From: CAWJPY01 sp963844865
GTDB taxonomy: Bacteria > Acidobacteriota > Thermoanaerobaculia > Thermoanaerobaculales > Sulfomarinibacteraceae
Reading direction: 5' to 3'
Assembly (NCBI GenBank): GCA_963844865.1
Contig: CAWJPY010000005.1
Location: 248,001 to 312,000 of the forward strand
DNA: 64,000 bases
The translations under genes were made by a program, and so were the position numbers. The notes under the pieces were generated by a model. The model saw nothing but the letters and a program-made list of their open reading frames with translations, had not been told where the DNA came from and did no database searches. Shown piece after piece: positions 60,291-64,000 of the stretch (position 1 is its first letter; each line of letters begins with the position of its first letter).

Positions 60291-61709
60291 CTACTCATTT
60301 TGGTAGAGGAGGCGGTCGGCGAGGGCTGAGCGCAGCCGGTGTTGCGGGTCCACCTCCGCCTTGAGGGCGCGGAAGCGCTCGAGCTGGCCGTCGCGAAAGG
60401 AGGCCCGGTAGAGGTCGCCGGGGAGGGCCGCGTCCTTGGCGGGGTAGAAGCGCCCGCCCGCCTCCACCACCGGCTCCGCCAGCTCCCGCACCAACGCCCA
60501 CAGCTCCCGGCGGCGCCGGCCGCGGACCGGGAAGTCCAGCGCCAGGGAGAAGCCGTCCACCCCGTGGCCGAGCAGGAACGGATCGGGACGATGGCGCTTG
60601 AGCACGGCCAGGAAGGGCGGCAGGCCACGGCGCCGGGCGAGCTCGAGCTGGCGCCGGAAGACGCCGGCTGCCGCCGCGGCGGGGACGAAGGACTGATGCT
60701 GGATCAGGCCGCCGGGCTCGTACACCCGTTTCCACCCTGGCACGTAGTCGAGGAGGAAGTTGAACTCGGCCAGGGACTGCCGGTAGCGGGCACCCTCCCC
60801 CACCGTGCTCCCGACGAGGTACCTGCCGGCGTTGAGCAGGCGCATGCCGGGACGGTTCGTGAGCGGCCGCATGAAGCGCCACATGACGGAGCGGGGCACC
60901 AGGCCCAGCAGCACGTCGGGCAAGCCCTGATGCTCCAGGCGCAGGCTCTGAGCCGGCGCCGGGTCCTCGCCCTCCTCGAGATGGCGGGCGAAGTGGAGCA
61001 GGCCGCGACCGATCCGGCCTCCCCGGGCGAAGGCGTCCAGCCAGCCGACCACGTACTCCCAGTCGTCCTTGGCCTCGTCGGCGAGGCGCAGGGCCGTCTC
61101 CAGGTCGGGGGCGGAGACCGCTTCCACCTCGACCAGACCCGAGGCCACGGCCTTGAGCCGAAGGCGGGCGCGGGTGATGACGCCGAGCTGGCCGAAGGAT
61201 CCCACCACCGCCCGGAACAGGTCGGCGTCGGCCTGGGCATCCAGGGTCCGCAGCTCCCCGGAGGGGAGCACCAGATCCAGCTCCAGGCAGTGCTCGCCGA
61301 AGGTCCCCCGCCGCCAGTTGTTCTTGCCGTGCACGTTCATGCCGAGGCAGCCGCCCACCGCCGGTCGCATGGTCCCGGTCACCACGGGCGGCCACCAACC
61401 GTCACCGAGGGCGTAACGCCACAGGCGGCGGATACTGACTCCCGGCTCGACGTCGATGACCCCGGTGGCCGGGTCCCACGCCAGCACCCGGTCCATTCGG
61501 GACAGGTCCAGCACCACCGACTCGGGACAGAGGGCCGCGTCGCCGTAGCTGCGCCCCGCCCCCCGCGCCACCACCGGCACGCCTTCGCGGACGGCCTCGG
61601 CCAGAGTGGCGCGCACTCCGTCGACCGTCGTGGGGCGGAAGACATAGCCGGCGGCCCCCACCGCCATGCCCCAGCCCTCCATCCACTCCAGCCGCTGGCG
61701 AGGCAGCAT
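60291..61709 (-). CDS. FAD-linked oxidase, DprE1-like
   Basis: A 472-residue VAO-type flavoprotein similar to decaprenylphosphoryl-ribose 2-oxidase. FAD-binding: VVARGAGRSYGDAALCPESVVLDLS near 50; MRPAVGGCLGMNVHGKNNWRRGTFGEH near 115, where DprE1 has its GGAIACDIHGKNHH motif; GSFGQLGVITRARLRL near 175. C-terminal: RHRPDPFLLGHGVDGFSLALDFPV. ATG 61709 has AAGGT six bases upstream; GTG 61715 overlapping the SDR stop is the alternative. With the SDR gene directly upstream it mirrors the DprE1-DprE2 epimerase pair. The true substrate in this organism is unknown. Confidence 0.88.
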   Translation of the reverse strand: MLPRQRLEWMEGWGMAVGAAGYVFRPTTVDGVRATLAEAVREGVPVVARGAGRSYGDAALCPESVVLDLSRMDRVLAWDPATGVIDVEPGVSIRRLWRYALGDGWWPPVVTGTMRPAVGGCLGMNVHGKNNWRRGTFGEHCLELDLVLPSGELRTLDAQADADLFRAVVGSFGQLGVITRARLRLKAVASGLVEVEAVSAPDLETALRLADEAKDDWEYVVGWLDAFARGGRIGRGLLHFARHLEEGEDPAPAQSLRLEHQGLPDVLLGLVPRSVMWRFMRPLTNRPGMRLLNAGRYLVGSTVGEGARYRQSLAEFNFLLDYVPGWKRVYEPGGLIQHQSFVPAAAAAGVFRRQLELARRRGLPPFLAVLKRHRPDPFLLGHGVDGFSLALDFPVRGRRRRELWALVRELAEPVVEAGGRFYPAKDAALPGDLYRASFRDGQLERFRALKAEVDPQHRLRSALADRLLYQNE

Positions 61710-61711
61710 GC

Positions 61712-62467
61712 TCACACCTTCAGGTACTTGAACAGGAAGGACGGCACGGACCGGATCGCCAGCATCACGAACCGCCACCGGGCGGGCACGTAGGCCGTCA
61801 CCGCGCCCCGTCGCGCGGCGCGCAGGATGAGCTCCGCCGCTCGGTCGGCTGAGATCATCCAGGGGAGGCGTCCCTGGCCGCGGGTCATGGGGGTGTCCAC
61901 GAAGCCGGGCTTGACGGTCACGACCCGGACGCCGTAACGCCCCACCCGATTGCGGAGAGCCTCGAGGTAGGTGTGCAGGGCAGCCTTGGACGCGTTGTAC
62001 GCGGGGTTGGCCGAGCGCCCGCGGTCCCCGGCCACCGACCCGATGCCCACGATGGTGCCGCGCCGCAGGCGGCCGAAGCGCTCCGCCACCGGGTTCAGCC
62101 AGGCCACCGCCCCGGCCAGGTTGACCCCCAACATCTCCAGGTCCTTGCCAGTGTCGAACTCGTCGAAGGCCACCGCGTGCTGGCGGCCCGCCGCGTACAC
62201 GGCGAGATCGAGCCCGCCCAAGCCCCGGGTGATCTCCTGGAGGAGGTCCGGCACCTCCTCGGCGGCGAGGACGTCGTGGGGAAACGCGAGCGCCCGCTCA
62301 TCCTCCGACGCGGCGTTGATCTCGTCGGCAACGGCCCGCAGCCGCTCAGCGCGCCGCGCCACCAGGGCGACCCGGCAACCCTGCTCAGCCAACCGCCGCG
62401 CCAGGGCCTCGCCGATCCCCGACGAGGCCCCCACCACCAGGGCCGTCTCGAAGCGTCGCGCCATCAT
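61712..62467 (-). CDS. Short-chain dehydrogenase, DprE2-like
   Basis: A 251-residue SDR. Cofactor loop VVGASSGIGEALARRLAEQG, then AGRQH (NAG position), catalytic Ser in GIGSVAGDRG, YNASK with catalytic Tyr and Lys, and PGFVDTPMTRG. ATG 62467 or ATG 62464. It ends where the FAD oxidase begins, so the two are translated together. In actinobacteria the same pair epimerises decaprenyl-phosphoryl-ribose to arabinose; here the role is inferred from order and similarity only. Confidence 0.88.
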   Translation of the reverse strand: MMARRFETALVVGASSGIGEALARRLAEQGCRVALVARRAERLRAVADEINAASEDERALAFPHDVLAAEEVPDLLQEITRGLGGLDLAVYAAGRQHAVAFDEFDTGKDLEMLGVNLAGAVAWLNPVAERFGRLRRGTIVGIGSVAGDRGRSANPAYNASKAALHTYLEALRNRVGRYGVRVVTVKPGFVDTPMTRGQGRLPWMISADRAAELILRAARRGAVTAYVPARWRFVMLAIRSVPSFLFKYLKV

Positions 62468-62513
62468 GCCCCCTGCCCGCTACTGTGCCACGAACACGCC
62501 CCCCTGACCAGCC

Positions 62514-62676
62514 GGCGGCCGCGATCGGCGGCAGCGATCGGCGGCAGTGATCGCCGAGGGCGTCCACTGACCCTGTTCGCTGCCGCGGACGCTGATCGCC
62601 GACGCGGTCCACTGCCGCTGTCACCGACTCCTGGCGCCGCCGCTGATCGCGGTCGCGGATCGCCGCCGCCGCACCT
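62514..62676. repeat. Back-to-back 6-7-mer arrays
   Basis: 62514-62554 reads on the minus strand (ACTGCC, GCCGATC, GCTGCC, GCCGATC, GCGGCC). 62569-62676 reads on the plus strand (GCTGCC, GCGGAC, GCTGATC, GCCGAC, GCGGTCC, ACTGCC, GCTGTC, ACCGAC, ... GCTGATC, GCGGTC, GCGGATC). Fills most of the 301-bp gap between the SDR start and the HDAC-like stop. Confidence 0.78.
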
Positions 62677-62768
62677 GCTCGGCAGCGCTGTCCGTGCCGC
62701 CGCAACGCTGGAGTCGGCGCCGTTCGCCCTCGCCTCTTCGAAGCTCTTCGCCCGTCAGTGATGACCTC

Positions 62769-64000
62769 TCACTGCTGACTTCGAGCTTCGACGTTCGAAC
62801 TCGTCTCTCCGGAGGCTCCGGCGGCGGGCTCGCGGAGGCGGTAGTGCAGGCGCTCGAGCTCCGCCTCGACCCGGGCCTCGTACTCCTCCCCGAAGACCCG
62901 CTGGCGCAGGGCCTCCGATACCGGCAACACCATGGGGAAGCCCTGCACCTGAGCAGGCTCGCCGGTGTCGGCATCCACCACCCCGCCTTCGTCCACGGTG
63001 CGGCTGGCCGTCGCCAGGTCCATGGCCTGCACCGCCTCCGCCAGGGCTCGGTAGCGCGCCTCGTGCTCGGCGTGCAGGAAGCGCACCATGCGCCGGCTCT
63101 GGGCGGCCACGTGGAAGGACGAGGGGGCGTAGTAGATGCCGTCCAGCTCCAGCATCTCGCACACCACCACGAGCCAGCCCAGGACGTCCTTGAGCATGCC
63201 GAGACCCGGGTGGGTCTGTCCCGGCAGTGGGCGTCGATAGGGACCGAAGTGGGCGCGGGGGTTCTGCAGGAGCAGCCACTCCACCACCAGCATCTCGCAC
63301 CCCTCCACACAGCGCGGGTTGCGGTCGACCCGCAGCTCCATGAGGAGGTCGTGCTGCTCCGTGCCGGAGAACACACGCAGCGTCTGGCCGAGGGGGTGGC
63401 CGATATCCACCTGGAGGGCGGGCTGCTCGTAGCCCAGCACGCGCAACCGATCGAAGATGCCGAAGCGCTCCAGCAGCAGCTCGACGCCCTGGCGGGAGAA
63501 GTACCCGAGGAAGCGGGTCTGGCGCGGGGCCTGGGGCATGATCCCCACCAGGTCCTCCTCGGTGAGGCGGAAGGCGAATGGATCGGACTCGGTGGTGAGG
63601 GCGGCCCGGTCCAGGCTGCGCCCGATGCGGCGCAGGCGGCGCAGCAGGATCTCCTCCTCCGCCGGGGGCTCGATGACACGGCCGGAGATCAGCCACGACA
63701 GGAACCGGGCCGAGTATCGCCAGGCGCCCACGCCGTAGCCGCCCGCCAGCGCCACGACGACTGGAATCGGACGGTCGCGGCGTCGCAGCAGCTCGATCAC
63801 GAAGCGGTCCCGGCCGAGCAACCCCTCCGCCGTCAGCTCCCAGCTCCCGAGGGCGTCGTCGGCCGCACCGTCCGTGCCGGCCAGGTAGTACACGATGCCC
63901 GGCCGCACCGACTCCACGACGTCGGGCAGCGTCTTCAGCACCGTCCCCAGGAAGAGCTCGTCGGAGACGCCGTCCCCGAGCTCGATGGCGGTGGAGGCCA
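62769..64000 (-). CDS. HDAC-family deacetylase fused to a long unknown C-terminal region, 5' end missing
   Basis: The frame is open to the window edge, so the N-terminus is beyond 64000; the GTG at 63941 is internal. The visible start (STAIELGDGVSDELFLGTVL, then LPDVVESVRPGIVYYLAGTDGAADDALGSWELTAEGLLGRD and VVVALAGGYGVGAWRYS) is the end of an arginase/deacetylase fold of the HDAC/AcuC/AphA group. About 290 further residues with no recognised domain follow (DPFAFRLTEEDLVGIMP, FGIFDRLRVLGYEQPALQVDIGHPLGQTLRVF). The deacetylase substrate cannot be inferred from the visible part. Confidence 0.8.
   Translation of the reverse strand, partial: ASTAIELGDGVSDELFLGTVLKTLPDVVESVRPGIVYYLAGTDGAADDALGSWELTAEGLLGRDRFVIELLRRRDRPIPVVVALAGGYGVGAWRYSARFLSWLISGRVIEPPAEEEILLRRLRRIGRSLDRAALTTESDPFAFRLTEEDLVGIMPQAPRQTRFLGYFSRQGVELLLERFGIFDRLRVLGYEQPALQVDIGHPLGQTLRVFSGTEQHDLLMELRVDRNPRCVEGCEMLVVEWLLLQNPRAHFGPYRRPLPGQTHPGLGMLKDVLGWLVVVCEMLELDGIYYAPSSFHVAAQSRRMVRFLHAEHEARYRALAEAVQAMDLATASRTVDEGGVVDADTGEPAQVQGFPMVLPVSEALRQRVFGEEYEARVEAELERLHYRLREPAAGASGETSSNVEARSQQ

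Overview
The window is high-GC bacterial chromosome, densely coded on both strands. A lipoprotein signal, an outer-membrane beta-barrel candidate (DUF5916 type), quinone-linked PyrD, a UbiA/MenA-type prenyltransferase and a DprE1/DprE2-like pair suggest a diderm, quinone-using heterotroph. Acidobacteriota (Thermoanaerobaculia-like) or another deep-branching high-GC diderm lineage is my guess from gene content; no rRNA or other marker in the window settles it.

Layout. 1-6.2 kb: SWIM-SNF2 helicase (5' end missing), a small zinc ribbon, a GH57 glycosidase and galT. 6.2-14.2 kb: a cyclase-family hydrolase, a response regulator, an HD-GYP sensor, a TPR lipoprotein, a roadblock protein, ftsY, and ribD-ribE plus an unknown third gene. 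14.4-15.1 kb: tRNA-Ala whose 3' end starts three identical 219-bp tandem repeats. 15.4-23.4 kb: a DUF5916 barrel protein between two patches of a dispersed repeat, then a five-gene block of ABC exporter, M20 amidohydrolase, SSS symporter and DUF3311 protein. 23.5-31.4 kb: menA-like, CPBP protease, fabH, a GT39-like membrane protein, an APC permease with two UspA domains, and a TM-helix protein. 31.4-35.3 kb: repeats, a wrecked four-helix-bundle gene, an autoregulated XRE gene and a large secreted carboxypeptidase-regulatory-like protein. 35.3-39.7 kb: an arsenic island (arsC, arsR, acr3) running into two genes broken by many frameshifts. 39.7-43.4 kb: a four-helix-bundle gene, DUF302, repeat islands and a Rieske/FAD reductase. 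43.8-48.3 kb: sucrose synthase, an FNT channel and a degenerate sugar nucleotidyltransferase. 49-54.5 kb: metallophosphoesterase, malQ, glgP (frameshifted). 54.9-64 kb: GT2, DUF4388 protein, pyrD, HD protein, PBP4-type carboxypeptidase, DprE1/DprE2-like pair and an HDAC-family protein cut by the window edge.

Taken together the window carries alpha-glucan, sucrose and galactose handling (GH57, galT, sucrose synthase, malQ, glgP), envelope assembly (DprE1/E2-like, PBP4, GT39, GT2) and arsenic resistance.

The most unusual content is intergenic. A degenerate 6-7-mer array (units such as GCTGATC, GCCGAC, GCGGTC) recurs at about a dozen places, mostly touching gene 3' ends and usually in a fixed orientation relative to the gene. 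A palindromic element with GGTGCCTGGCACC ends invades four-helix-bundle paralogues and, in frame, the start of the PBP4 gene. Two mirror-image promoter/leader regions precede four-helix-bundle genes. At least twelve apparent frameshifts fall in five genes; seven lie within 1.6 kb. They may be real decay or consensus errors.
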